Notes under the pieces: model-generated
Databases searched by the model: none
What the model saw: the letters and a program-made list of their open reading frames with translations, nothing else
What the model was told of the DNA's origin: nothing
Program-made: the position numbers and the translations under genes
From: an uncultured Candidatus Melainabacteria bacterium
GTDB lineage: Bacteria; Cyanobacteriota; Vampirovibrionia; Gastranaerophilales; Gastranaerophilaceae
DNA length: 50,012 nt
NCBI GenBank assembly: GCA_934754425.1
Contig: CAKVIN010000016.1
Coordinates: forward strand, 1 to 50,012
Reading direction: 5' to 3'
Shown here: piece after piece, positions 41,194 through 49,853 of the stretch
Layout of the letters: each line of letters begins with the position of its first letter
Position numbering within the stretch: the stretch's first letter is position 1

Positions 41194-41544
41194 ATGTTAA
41201 CTGTAAAATCATCTGAAGAAAATAACACATGTTTTAAATTTATCGGTGCTGATAGTTCTCCAAAAACAACACATTTAATTTCTAATAACACATCATTAAT
41301 TTCTCCTTCTGTTTCAGAAGGTGGAAATGATACTTGCAGCTTTTATTCAGGACCTAGTGATGCAACTATCATGGCATTTGGACAAAGTTGCGAAACAGCC
41401 GGCTCAGTTGCATATTCAGGCGCTGAAACTTGTGGTTCTATAGCTTTTTCAGGATGTGAAACATCAGGTTCTATAGCATCAGCTGCTCCATCAACTTCTT
41501 GTGGTGGCGGTTTTTCCGGTGGCAGTGTAAGTTTTTCATGCTAA
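41194..41544 (+). CDS. Short Cys-rich repeat protein, unknown function
   Basis: A 116-residue protein with seven Cys (positions 13, 48, 66, 80, 88, 103, 116). The C-terminal half is made of 11-residue repeats: ETAGSVAYSGA (67-77), ETCGSIAFSGC (78-88) and ETSGSIASAAP (89-99). A [A/S/G]-[F/Y]-S-G element recurs at 50-53, 73-76, 84-87 and 106-109, and the protein ends in FSC. There is no signal peptide or hydrophobic segment. Such Ser/Gly/Cys repeats suit a cross-linked structural peptide, a metal-binding protein, or a ribosomal-peptide precursor with an N-terminal leader (residues 1-55). No modification enzyme is adjacent. AAGGA precedes the ATG, and a terminator follows at once. Confidence 0.6.
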   Translation: MLTVKSSEENNTCFKFIGADSSPKTTHLISNNTSLISPSVSEGGNDTCSFYSGPSDATIMAFGQSCETAGSVAYSGAETCGSIAFSGCETSGSIASAAPSTSCGGGFSGGSVSFSC

Positions 41545-41582
41545 ATTAATTAAGAATTTCTAATCAACATATTATATTTTAG

Positions 41583-41610
41583 GTCGGAAATATTCATCCG
41601 ACTTTTTTTT
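41583..41610 (+). terminator. Intrinsic terminator of the Cys-rich peptide gene
   Basis: GTCGGA (41583-41588) pairs with TCCGAC (41597-41602), followed by eight T. Confidence 0.88.
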
Positions 41611-41639
41611 ATTCTATTAAATATTTTTTTATGAAGTTA

Positions 41640-41668
41640 TTGTCAAAAAAATTATAAGATGATAAAAT
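41640..41668 (+). promoter_or_regulatory. Promoter of the pilT-recO-gatD operon
   Basis: TTGTCA at 41640-41645, exactly 17 bases, then TAAAAT at 41663-41668. The strong AGGAGG of pilT follows. Confidence 0.6.
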
Positions 41669-41688
41669 TTACTTAAGTAGGAGGAAGA

Positions 41689-42786
41689 ATGGAGAAGGTT
41701 TTTAATATTATTCAGTTTCTTAAAGAAGCTGTCAAGTCTGGTGCTTCAGATGAACATTTAATGGTTGGTTATCCGCCATATGTTAGAATTAATGGTTTTA
41801 TTCAAAAAACTGTATACCCGAGTTTATCAAAAGAAAAGTTAGATGCAGCTATTTTAGAAATTGCGCCAACAGCGATTCGAGATGAAATTCTAACATTATG
41901 CGATGTTGATTTCATGTATGAAATTAAAGGTTGTTCTCGCTTTAGAGTTAATTATAATCGACAATTGGGCATGCCAGCACTTGTTATAAGAAATATTTCT
42001 TACAGTATTCCAAAGTTACAAGACCTATCTTTACCTAGTGCACTAAATAATATTGTTAAACAACCAAACGGTATTGTGCTTGTAACAGGTCCTACCGGTT
42101 CTGGAAAGTCTACTACAATTGCATCTTTAATAGATGAAATTAACCAAACAGAAGCACGTCACATTGTTACAATAGAAGATCCTATAGAATATGTGTTTGA
42201 AAGTGCAAAAAGTATTGTGTCACAAAGACAAGTTGAAGTTGATACAAAATCATTTGCTGATGGTATTAAATACTCTTTAAGACAAGATCCGGATGTAATT
42301 TTTATTGGCGAAATTCGTGATAAAGATACTATGTCAGCTGCCTTAAAAGCGGCAGAAACAGGACACTTAGTATTTTCAACATTACATACAAATGATGCTA
42401 TTCAAACAATAAACAGAGTTGTGAATATGTTTGAAGAATCTAATAGGCCGATAATACGTAAACAACTAGCTGACACATTACGTGCTACGATTGCTCAAAA
42501 GTTAGTATATTCAAATAAAATGAAAAAGAGATATCCGGCATGTGAAGTTATGGTTGTTACATCTACAATTAGAGATTATTTAAATAAAGACAATACTGAT
42601 GCCATATACGATATCTTAAGAGATAGTAATATTGACGATATGGTTACAATGAATGAATCTCTTGCAAGATTGGAACAAGCAGGCTTAATAACTCAAGAAG
42701 AAGCTTTAGAACATTCAAATGATACTTCCGAATTAGATAAAATTTTTAGAGGAGTATATCAGGGAACAAGATCTTATTATGAATAA
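41689..42786 (+). CDS. pilT: PilT-type twitching motility ATPase
   Basis: A 365-residue retraction ATPase of type IV pili. The N-terminal PAS-like domain opens FLKEAVKSGASDEHLMVG. Walker A is GPTGSGKSTTIASL. IEDPIEYVFES is the Asp box, RQDPDVIFIGEIRD the Walker B, and ETGHLVFSTLHTNDA the His box. It is the first gene of an operon with recO (8-base overlap) and gatD. No other pilus gene is visible here, so the pilus machinery is elsewhere, or the ATPase serves another type IV filament system. Confidence 0.93.
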   Translation: MEKVFNIIQFLKEAVKSGASDEHLMVGYPPYVRINGFIQKTVYPSLSKEKLDAAILEIAPTAIRDEILTLCDVDFMYEIKGCSRFRVNYNRQLGMPALVIRNISYSIPKLQDLSLPSALNNIVKQPNGIVLVTGPTGSGKSTTIASLIDEINQTEARHIVTIEDPIEYVFESAKSIVSQRQVEVDTKSFADGIKYSLRQDPDVIFIGEIRDKDTMSAALKAAETGHLVFSTLHTNDAIQTINRVVNMFEESNRPIIRKQLADTLRATIAQKLVYSNKMKKRYPACEVMVVTSTIRDYLNKDNTDAIYDILRDSNIDDMVTMNESLARLEQAGLITQEEALEHSNDTSELDKIFRGVYQGTRSYYE

Positions 42787-43543
42787 TTATGTAACTGAGG
42801 CTATAAATTTAAAATCTTACAATTTGAATGATGCAGATAAAATTATTGTAATGTATTCAAAAGATAATGGGTTAATAAGAGGAGTTGCTAAAGGAATTAA
42901 AAAGCCTAAAAGTAAACTTGGCGCAAGAATGGATTTACTTGTTGCAAACACATTACAGCTTTTGAAAGGTCGCAACATGGATACGATTGTTCAAGCTCAA
43001 ACTGTTAATCATTTTAGAAAAACAAGGGAAGACATGGATAAGTTGATGCTTTCTTCTTACATTTCTGAAGTTGTAATGAATTTCGGCGAAGGTTCTGAAT
43101 CTGCTTCTGAAGAAATTTACGAGCTTTTGTATAAAGCATTAAATAAAATTTCAAACTCTGATAATAAAAAAGATATGTTAATTGCAACAATCAAATTCCA
43201 ATTAAAAATGTTACTTATTATGGGATTTTGCGTGGAACTCGATACTTGTTTATGTTGCAGAGAGCAAGTTTTAGATGATGAAATGTATTTTTCTTCAACT
43301 ATGGGCGGAATTATTTGTAAAGAATGTAATGAACACTTAGGTGTTAAATTAAAGATGCATTATAAAATTAGAGATTTTCTTGCTGCCATGTTACAGTTTG
43401 ATTTTGATTATGAAAGTGATTATGATAGAAAAGCTACTGAAAAAGTTTGTCAGGTATGCTTTGACTTGTTAGATGAATATATAAAAATTCATACTAATAA
43501 AAAACAGAAATCTGTAAAATTATTAAGAGAGATGGCTTGTTAA
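42779..43543 (+). CDS. recO: DNA repair protein RecO
   Basis: A 254-residue recombination mediator. The N-terminal OB-fold opens VTEAINLKSYNLNDADKIIVMYS, followed by the basic KGIKKPKSKLGARM. A C-terminal zinc site is seen in DTCLCCREQV and GGIICKECNEH (a C4-type arrangement). RecO loads RecA onto SSB-coated ssDNA with RecR. Its start overlaps the pilT stop by 8 bases, and gatD begins one base after its stop. Confidence 0.88.
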   Translation: MNNYVTEAINLKSYNLNDADKIIVMYSKDNGLIRGVAKGIKKPKSKLGARMDLLVANTLQLLKGRNMDTIVQAQTVNHFRKTREDMDKLMLSSYISEVVMNFGEGSESASEEIYELLYKALNKISNSDNKKDMLIATIKFQLKMLLIMGFCVELDTCLCCREQVLDDEMYFSSTMGGIICKECNEHLGVKLKMHYKIRDFLAAMLQFDFDYESDYDRKATEKVCQVCFDLLDEYIKIHTNKKQKSVKLLREMAC

Positions 43544-43544
43544 A

Positions 43545-44249
43545 ATGAAAGAAATCAGAATTGCACATTTGTATCCAAAATTATTAAATATTTATGGTGA
43601 TATAGGCAACATATTAACTTTAAAAAAAAGATGTGAGTGGCGTGGCATCAGAGTAATAATTGATGAAATCAATATTGGCGACAATATAACTGAGCACGAT
43701 TTATATTTTATAGGTGGCGGACAAGATTTACAACAAATAGAAGTTTCTAAAGAATTACAAAAACATAAAGAGTTCTTAACTCAAGAACGTAATAGAATGG
43801 CTGTATTTTTAGGAATTTGTGGCGGATACCAGCTGTTAGGACACTATTACCAACCACATCAAGGCGATAAACTTATGGGTATAAGTTTAATGGATGCTTA
43901 CACTGTTGCAGGGAACAAGCGTTATATCGGTAATGTAACTATTAAAACTGATTTAGTAGAACCGAATACATTAGTAGGTTTTGAAAATCATAGTGGTCTA
44001 ACATATTTGCAAGGTCAAACCACTCCTATTGGTAATGTTGTTGTTGGCAATGGTAATAATGGTAAGGACAAAACAGAAGGCGGACGTTTTATGAATGTTT
44101 TTGGGACTTATCTGCATGGGTCTTTTTTGCCTAAGAATCCACAATTTGCTGATTACCTAATAGAACTGGCGATAGGAGAAAAACCTGAACCTTTGGATGA
44201 TAATATTGAAAATTTAGCTCACAATACATTGATAGAAAAAAAATATTAA
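43545..44249 (+). CDS. gatD: Lipid II isoglutaminyl synthase subunit GatD-like glutamine amidotransferase
   Basis: A 234-residue class I (triad) glutaminase of the CobB/CobQ-GatD family. IRIAHLYPKLLNIYGDIGNI and YFIGGGQDLQQIEVS are typical of GatD. FLGICGGYQLLG holds the catalytic Cys, and FGTYLHGSFLPKNP the catalytic His. GatD with MurT amidates the D-Glu of lipid II. The MurT partner is not in this window, and neighbours are recO and a TonB-like gene, so the MurT gene must be elsewhere. Assignment to GatD rather than a cobyric acid synthase amidotransferase rests on length and motif. Confidence 0.8.
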   Translation: MKEIRIAHLYPKLLNIYGDIGNILTLKKRCEWRGIRVIIDEINIGDNITEHDLYFIGGGQDLQQIEVSKELQKHKEFLTQERNRMAVFLGICGGYQLLGHYYQPHQGDKLMGISLMDAYTVAGNKRYIGNVTIKTDLVEPNTLVGFENHSGLTYLQGQTTPIGNVVVGNGNNGKDKTEGGRFMNVFGTYLHGSFLPKNPQFADYLIELAIGEKPEPLDDNIENLAHNTLIEKKY

Positions 44250-44632
44250 TTCTTAATATATTTAAGTTGTACTTGTGTATTCACACCATCACCAGGGAAT
44301 TTAGCAGGTAAAGGTTTATATGGCGCTCCTGTTTGTACAGCATTTAATACAGAAGCATTAGCTTGTTCATTTGTTGAATTCACAATAAATGGTTTTGTAA
44401 TTTCACCATTTTTTTTAACTCTAAATTGTACTGTTACTTCATAATCAGCATTTGCTTTATATGGAATCCAATTTTTATGAACAGCATTTGGTAAATATTC
44501 AAAATATTGAGTCAAATTTTCAATAGGCTTTTCCTGTTGGATATTTTGTTTAATAGCTGTAGGAATTGTATTATTATCAGCAAAAACCGGCATGCATAAT
44601 AATAAAAATAAAATTATAATAATCTTTTTCAT
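44246..44632 (-). CDS. Small periplasmic protein with TonB C-terminal-like domain
   Basis: A 128-residue protein with an N-terminal signal peptide (MKKIIIILFLLLCMPVFA, then DNN). The mature domain has the TonB C-terminal type pattern, WIPYKANADYEVTVQFRVKKN then GEITKPFIVNSTNEQANASV and APYKPLPAKFPG. It lacks the membrane anchor and Pro-rich linker of true TonB, so it is likely a periplasmic TonB-domain protein. It supports a diderm envelope. The 3' end overlaps gatD by four bases in convergent orientation. Confidence 0.78.
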   Translation of the reverse strand: MKKIIIILFLLLCMPVFADNNTIPTAIKQNIQQEKPIENLTQYFEYLPNAVHKNWIPYKANADYEVTVQFRVKKNGEITKPFIVNSTNEQANASVLNAVQTGAPYKPLPAKFPGDGVNTQVQLKYIKN

Positions 44633-44663
44633 AAAATTCTCCTAACCTAATTGCGACAATTAA

Positions 44664-45104
44664 TTAGTTCATTTCCAGCATAAATGTAACAGGTCCGTCA
44701 TTTATAAGCTCAATGTCCATCATAGCTCCAAACTCTCCAGTACCTGTTTTTATTCCGTAGTTTTTGATTTCTTTGATAAATATTTCATACAATTCATTTG
44801 CTACATCTGGTGCAGCGGATTTATCAAAACTCGGACGTGTACCTTTTTTACAATCGCCACATAGAGTAAACTGTGAAACAATGAGCATTTCTCCTTGTAC
44901 ATCCAAAATTGATAAATTCATTTTATCATTTTCATCTGAAAAAATTCTCAAACCCGATAATTTTTTTGCCATTTTTTGAATTTGTTCAATTGTATCACCT
45001 TTTTCAATTCCAACTAAAGCTAATATTCCTTTATTAATTTTTGAATATAACTTATCATTAATTGTGACTGATGCACGTTTTACTCTTTGTATTAAAACTT
45101 TCAT
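44664..45104 (-). CDS. dtd: D-aminoacyl-tRNA deacylase
   Basis: A 146-residue Dtd. It opens MKVLIQRVKRASVTIN, has SQFTLCGDCKKGTRPSF with the catalytic-loop residues, and ends GEFGAMMDIELINDGPVTF, the Gly-cis-Pro motif that rejects L-amino acids. It removes D-amino acids (and glycine) from tRNA. Its start codon shares one base with the stop of the DUF115 gene upstream, so the two are coupled. Confidence 0.95.
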   Translation of the reverse strand: MKVLIQRVKRASVTINDKLYSKINKGILALVGIEKGDTIEQIQKMAKKLSGLRIFSDENDKMNLSILDVQGEMLIVSQFTLCGDCKKGTRPSFDKSAAPDVANELYEIFIKEIKNYGIKTGTGEFGAMMDIELINDGPVTFMLEMN

Positions 45105-46993
45105 TACAAATTTTCCTCAGCTTTATTTAATAAATCAATAATTATGGCAATTTTTTTTTCTGCGTTATTAAAATATGCAGTCATTTTTTCAGCCATGCTT
45201 TCAACTACTTTTAAATCGAAATTTCGAGTAATTTTCATCTCATAATCAACTTCTATTCTTTCTTTTGCAGTAATAAAATCTAATATTGTATTTTGAAAAG
45301 AAGTACTAATGTCTAAAAAAACAGCAGTAACCTTACGAAGATTTTTCAAAACTTCTACAGTTATATTTTTATATCTCTTTAAATCATAATTCAGAGATTT
45401 TATTGCTGCTTGTCCTTTATTAACTGATTTTTTTGCAACAATAAGCTGCTCTTTTTGTTTTTCTAACTTTTTCTTCAAATCATTAATATCAAGTTTATAG
45501 TCAAAAATAATATTTCGATTTTCAATAGGAACTGTATCAGCTAAAGCTTCTTCTAAAGAAATATTTTCAAAACCATCAATTTGTGCGCCTACAAGAGATG
45601 TATTTATATAAGTTATACCATTAAATTTTTTGGTAAACTCACTCAATGGTTCAATAAATGCAGCGTAAACAGATTCAGAAGGAATCTTATCTCCTTTTAT
45701 ACCATTTACATAATACAAAGAAGAATTTAAGTTTTCTAATCTTTTATTTGCAGTCTTAACTCTTTCATCTTTATCTGGAGAATTACTAATAGCATCTGCA
45801 AAATCATCAAAATTCTTTGCAATAATTTCCCATTTATTTGTATCCTTATTATAACTACACTGCAAATCTTTATAAGCAGAATCTTTACTATAACATTGAC
45901 CTTCTACATACGCTAAATCTTGTCCGACCAGTACAATTTTTGAACAACCTAGAATTCTTGCGACATTCAAAGCCGTATACGAAACAGTACCCTTCGAAAG
46001 ATATTCATCAGTATTTTCTCCAATCAAATCACTCCAAAATGCATTAACAGGCAAATTATTTGAAATATGAGAAAAAACTTGTTTAAACTTAAATTCTCTA
46101 AATTTTGGATTAGAATAAGGTTCAACTACAAAATTTATATCCGATAAATCAAGTCCTGCTATTTGTTTTGAAGCATCAAAAGCTTCAATCATACATAAAA
46201 AATCTGGTGTGATATTATATTTTGCCAATGTTTTCATTGCTGTACCAACGACAATTAAAACAATATTATTGCGATATTTTTTTATCGTTTCAATATTCCT
46301 ATCTAAAGTCGGACCGGCAGAAACAACTACAGCAGTTTTACCTTTATAAAAATTACTTATTTTTGACAATGGAATATCATTTACTAAGCTTGGAATATTG
46401 CTTATAATATTTTTAATCAAAGAATAAAATCGTTGTTGTGTATATTTCAAATCAAGATTAAATCTTCCAACCTGAGTTTGTAATTTTTCAACTATTTTAT
46501 AAAATTCATCTTGATATAAATTTCTATAAGCTGCCGTTGACAATAAAAGTGGTATATTCTTAGTATTAGAATTTTGATGCAAATATTCTCCAGCTTTTTC
46601 TAAATCATTTGTTATATAAACATTCTTTTTTAATATATCATTAGAAAAATCAACCAAAGTAAATGCAATTTTTAAAATATTCAAATCCGGTTCAAAAAGA
46701 ATCACGCTACCTTGTGACATAGCAGAAGCATATTGAAACAAATACCCCAATCCCATTCCATAAATCATATGGATAGTTACAGGAGTATTTTCACATTGTG
46801 TGAAAATTTCTTTAGCTTCACCCAATGGATTTTGCGGATTATGTAAATATTCACCTTTATATAACAAATTATAAAAATCATTCTGTTTTACTAATTGAGG
46901 AATATCCATCACAACATAATCAGCTAGTTTTTTTGCTAATTCACTGTCTTTTATCGCTAATGCACTTATATTTTTTTCAAAAATGTTGTTCAT
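45104..46993 (-). CDS. DUF115 / MptE-like family protein (motility accessory factor type)
   Basis: A 629-residue protein. The central DUF115 domain (about residues 215-420) has GKTAVVVSAGPTLDRNIETI, KTLAKYNITPDFLCMIEAFD and KIVLVGQDLAYVEGQCYSKD. The C-terminal third is a long helical coiled-coil region. Family members (Maf proteins) are tied to flagellin glycosylation with pseudaminic or legionaminic acid and related nonulosonic acids; archaeal relatives act in pterin synthesis. No flagellin is present in this window, so the acceptor is unknown. The rhamnose operon and the sugar transferase support a glycosylation context. Confidence 0.82.
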   Translation of the reverse strand: MNNIFEKNISALAIKDSELAKKLADYVVMDIPQLVKQNDFYNLLYKGEYLHNPQNPLGEAKEIFTQCENTPVTIHMIYGMGLGYLFQYASAMSQGSVILFEPDLNILKIAFTLVDFSNDILKKNVYITNDLEKAGEYLHQNSNTKNIPLLLSTAAYRNLYQDEFYKIVEKLQTQVGRFNLDLKYTQQRFYSLIKNIISNIPSLVNDIPLSKISNFYKGKTAVVVSAGPTLDRNIETIKKYRNNIVLIVVGTAMKTLAKYNITPDFLCMIEAFDASKQIAGLDLSDINFVVEPYSNPKFREFKFKQVFSHISNNLPVNAFWSDLIGENTDEYLSKGTVSYTALNVARILGCSKIVLVGQDLAYVEGQCYSKDSAYKDLQCSYNKDTNKWEIIAKNFDDFADAISNSPDKDERVKTANKRLENLNSSLYYVNGIKGDKIPSESVYAAFIEPLSEFTKKFNGITYINTSLVGAQIDGFENISLEEALADTVPIENRNIIFDYKLDINDLKKKLEKQKEQLIVAKKSVNKGQAAIKSLNYDLKRYKNITVEVLKNLRKVTAVFLDISTSFQNTILDFITAKERIEVDYEMKITRNFDLKVVESMAEKMTAYFNNAEKKIAIIIDLLNKAEENL

Positions 46994-47034
46994 AAAACTC
47001 CCCTAATAAAAAATATTATCTTTTATTTTTTTAT

Positions 47035-48051
47035 CTATCCTTTTTTGCCACGAAGCTGACCACAAGCTGCATCAATATCAGCGCCACGTTCAAGCCTTAC
47101 TGTAACTTTTTTGCCAGAATGCTCTAGCAAATATTTAAACTTCATAATGTCATTATTTGAAGGTTTTTTATAATCGTTTTCAATAACAGAATTATATGGA
47201 ATAAGATTTATATTACATTTTATTCCTCTTAATAACATTGCAAGCTCTTTTGCTACTTCAGGTGTATCATTGAATCCATGAATTAAAATATATTCAACAG
47301 TTATTCTTCTACCTGTTATTTCAACATAATCAATTAACGCATTTTTCAATTCATCAATCGGATATTTATTTTCTATTGGCATTAATTCAGCTCTAAGTTT
47401 ATGATTTGGAGCATGAAGAGAGATTGCTAAAGTTGATTGTAAATTCATTTCCGCTAAACGCTTAATTCCGGGAATAATTCCACTTGTAGAAATAGTAATT
47501 CTTCTAGCACCGATTTGAAAATCATTATTAAAAATTTCCAAAGCTTTTAATACATTGTTCAAATTTAATAAAGGTTCGCCTTGTCCCATAAAAACTATAT
47601 TTGTAACCTTTAATCCCGTATCTCGTTGAATAGAAAGTACTTGTTCTATAATTTCTTGATAAGTTAAATTACGTTTAAATCCACCTTTTCCTGTTGCACA
47701 AAAAGAACAATTTACAGCGCACCCAACTTGAGAACTTACACAAGCTGTCAAATTTGCTCTGTTATCAAACCTCATAAGCACAGTTTCTACACACTCGCCA
47801 TCAGGATACTCAATCAAATATTTTAGTGTTCCATCAGAACTTACTTGTTTAACTTTGATTTTTGACTCCGTAACAGAAGCAACCTGTTTTAATTGTTCTC
47901 GAAAATCTTTTGAAAGATTTGTCATTTCATCAATATTAGATACAGATTTAGCGTAAATCCAGTTGTGAATTTGTTTTGCACGGAATTTTGTCGCATTCAT
48001 TTGTGCCATTAAATTCTCAAGTTCGCTTAATGTCATACCTGCTAAAATCAT
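47035..48051 (-). CDS. rlmN: Dual-specificity 23S rRNA / tRNA adenine-C2 methyltransferase
   Basis: A 338-residue radical SAM methyltransferase that methylates A2503 of 23S rRNA and A37 of some tRNAs. VSSQVGCAVNCSFCATGKGGF contains the CxxxCxxC cluster ligands, VFMGQGEPLLN follows, SLHAPNHKLRAELMPIE is characteristic, and the C-terminal GADIDAACGQLRG holds the methyl-carrying Cys. Its start overlaps the end of the Cys-cluster protein gene by one base. Confidence 0.96.
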   Translation of the reverse strand: MILAGMTLSELENLMAQMNATKFRAKQIHNWIYAKSVSNIDEMTNLSKDFREQLKQVASVTESKIKVKQVSSDGTLKYLIEYPDGECVETVLMRFDNRANLTACVSSQVGCAVNCSFCATGKGGFKRNLTYQEIIEQVLSIQRDTGLKVTNIVFMGQGEPLLNLNNVLKALEIFNNDFQIGARRITISTSGIIPGIKRLAEMNLQSTLAISLHAPNHKLRAELMPIENKYPIDELKNALIDYVEITGRRITVEYILIHGFNDTPEVAKELAMLLRGIKCNINLIPYNSVIENDYKKPSNNDIMKFKYLLEHSGKKVTVRLERGADIDAACGQLRGKKG

Positions 48052-48863
48052 TACTGTAATTTATCCTTATAAAAATCTATTATATCTACTTTTGCTTTAA
48101 GAAGCATTGCTTGATGTGCAATTTCATTCTTCCATTCATTAAAAGAACATTTTGAAGGTAAAAGCTTTAACGGATTATGTGGAAAATCTTTACAAATATC
48201 AGGTCTGTTATCATAATCGGAACATAAATTGCCTTTTAATTTTGGACAATAATAGTAATATACCTTATCTTCCACTAATTCATTTAAAAGTTTGAAGTAC
48301 TCTGGATTAACTTTTTTAGCTTCATCTTCTGATTCATATGGAACAAACACCGATACAAAATCTGCTGAAAATTTATCTCCACGCATAGCCCTTTGTTTGA
48401 GCTGATTATAAGAGTATTCGCTAGTCGCAAGCCTACAACAATCTCCACATAAATTACAAGAATATTCACATTTTTTATCCATAATGACCTTGTATGCTGC
48501 TTTTAACTTTTGCCTATAATCTCCAGCAAGGAATGTTATAATTTTCATTTGCCATTCTCTATATTCACAATTCATTGGAAAAGATGTAAAAACATCTTTT
48601 TTTTCAATTTTACAGTCTTTTTTTTGCGAACATGTTTCACAAGGATTTTCGGGTTTAAATTTGTTGACTTCACGTCTAATACTTTCTGCGGCCTCTATGA
48701 ATATCTGCTCATAATTATTTTTTAAACTGTCATATTGAGAATTTAAAGAATTGTTTTGTTGTGTCTTTTTTTCGGATTGAACATCACTAAAGAGATTACC
48801 TTGCTCTTTTGATTGTTCGTTAGAAAAAAAATTTGTATTCTGTGATGTAAAAAAGTTATCCAT
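48051..48863 (-). CDS. YkgJ-type zinc/iron Cys-cluster protein
   Basis: A 271-residue protein. The N-terminal about 60 residues are polar, Asn/Ser/Gln-rich (NFFSNEQSKEQGNLF). The Cys-cluster domain shows CSYNCNLCGDCC-like ligands (YSCNLCGDCCRLAT) and the C-terminal SDYDNRPDICKDFPHNP of the YkgJ/CxxCxxCC family. Additional Cys occur in CETCSQKKDC. The family binds metal, possibly iron-sulfur, with unknown function. I set the start at the ATG at 48863; the frame to 48899 starts at a TTG without a clear ribosome binding site. It is coupled to rlmN. Confidence 0.78.
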   Translation of the reverse strand: MDNFFTSQNTNFFSNEQSKEQGNLFSDVQSEKKTQQNNSLNSQYDSLKNNYEQIFIEAAESIRREVNKFKPENPCETCSQKKDCKIEKKDVFTSFPMNCEYREWQMKIITFLAGDYRQKLKAAYKVIMDKKCEYSCNLCGDCCRLATSEYSYNQLKQRAMRGDKFSADFVSVFVPYESEDEAKKVNPEYFKLLNELVEDKVYYYYCPKLKGNLCSDYDNRPDICKDFPHNPLKLLPSKCSFNEWKNEIAHQAMLLKAKVDIIDFYKDKLQ

Positions 48864-48903
48864 AGCATAAATAGTAACATAAATAGCCTTGTTCGGCAAT
48901 GAT

Positions 48904-48920
48904 AATAATCAATCATTATT
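48904..48920. promoter_or_regulatory. AATAAT-n5-ATTATT inverted repeat upstream of the desulfoferrodoxin gene
   Basis: AATAAT and ATTATT are separated by CAATC, about 60 bases before the dfx start. The arrangement resembles short Fur/PerR-type operators, but AT-rich DNA makes this weak. Confidence 0.25.
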
Positions 48921-48979
48921 TAAAATAAATTATACAAGAGGTAAACATAACAAATAACAAACATTATAAAAGGAGTTAT

Positions 48980-49372
48980 ATGACAAAAGAAAAATTAGAA
49001 ATATATAAATGTGAAATTTGCGGAAATCTTGTTCAAGTTTTACTTACCGGAGCCGGAGAATTAGTCTGTTGTAATCAACCAATGACACTACAAAACATTC
49101 AACACGACAAAAGTGATTTAGGCGAAAAGCACGCACCTGTAGTTGAAGCACAAGATAATAAAAAAATTGTACAAGTAAATTCTCATCCAATGTTAAAAGA
49201 ACATTATATTCAATTTATCGAAGTTTTTGATAAAAATAAAAATGAAGTTCATTTAAAATATTTTGAGCCTGAAACACTTCCTGAATTTGATATTTCTTGT
49301 CTTAATAATGATATTAAAGCTATAGAATTTTGTAATATACACGGTTTATGGGGAGAAAATAATAATGATTAG
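48980..49372 (+). CDS. dfx: Desulfoferrodoxin (superoxide reductase)
   Basis: A 130-residue two-centre desulfoferrodoxin. Centre I is the desulforedoxin Cys4 site (CEICGN then LVCCNQP). Centre II is the catalytic iron, with EKHAPVV, NSHPMLKEHYIQF and CNIHGLW supplying the four His and one Cys. It reduces superoxide to peroxide without making oxygen, a typical anaerobe defence. AAAGGAG precedes the ATG. It overlaps the ferritin gene by 8 bases. Confidence 0.95.
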   Translation: MTKEKLEIYKCEICGNLVQVLLTGAGELVCCNQPMTLQNIQHDKSDLGEKHAPVVEAQDNKKIVQVNSHPMLKEHYIQFIEVFDKNKNEVHLKYFEPETLPEFDISCLNNDIKAIEFCNIHGLWGENNND

Positions 49373-49853
49373 TGAAAAAATTAATGAAATAATAAATGAA
49401 CAAATCAATAAAGAATTTTATTCCGGATACTTATATCTTTCAATGTCAGCATATTTAAAAGAACTTGGACTTTTTGGTTTTGCATCCTGGTTAAGATTAC
49501 AGGCGAGAGAAGAAGTCGAACACGGTTTAAAATTATTTGATTATTTGATAGAAAGAAATAGTTTTGTAACATTAAAACAAATAAAAACTCCCGAATTTGA
49601 ATACAACGGAATTATTTCAATTTTTAATATAATTTATGAACACGAAAAATGTATAACAGAATCGGTTATGAAAGTTGCACACCTTGCTGAAGACGAGTGT
49701 GATAGAATAACGCTAAGTTTTATTGATTGGTTTATTGCAGAACAAATAGAAGAAGAAAAAAACATAAAGGATATCATCAAACGACTTGAACTTTTTGGTG
49801 ACGACAACACTTCTCTTTATCTCATGGATAAAGAACTTTCTGAACGTAAGTAA
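49365..49853 (+). CDS. ftnA: Non-heme ferritin
   Basis: A 162-residue ferritin. FYSGYLYLSMSAYL, SWLRLQAREEVEHGLKLFDYL (ferroxidase Glu and His) and FIAEQIEEEKNIKDII carry the ferroxidase ligands Glu, Glu-x-x-His and Gln-x-x-Glu. It stores iron and limits Fenton chemistry. It is co-transcribed with dfx (8-base overlap), a sensible antioxidant operon. Confidence 0.95.
   Translation: MISEKINEIINEQINKEFYSGYLYLSMSAYLKELGLFGFASWLRLQAREEVEHGLKLFDYLIERNSFVTLKQIKTPEFEYNGIISIFNIIYEHEKCITESVMKVAHLAEDECDRITLSFIDWFIAEQIEEEKNIKDIIKRLELFGDDNTSLYLMDKELSERK

Noticed and set aside
44246..44632. True TonB protein
   Set aside because: It has a cleavable signal peptide and no Pro-rich linker or membrane anchor; only the C-terminal domain is TonB-like.
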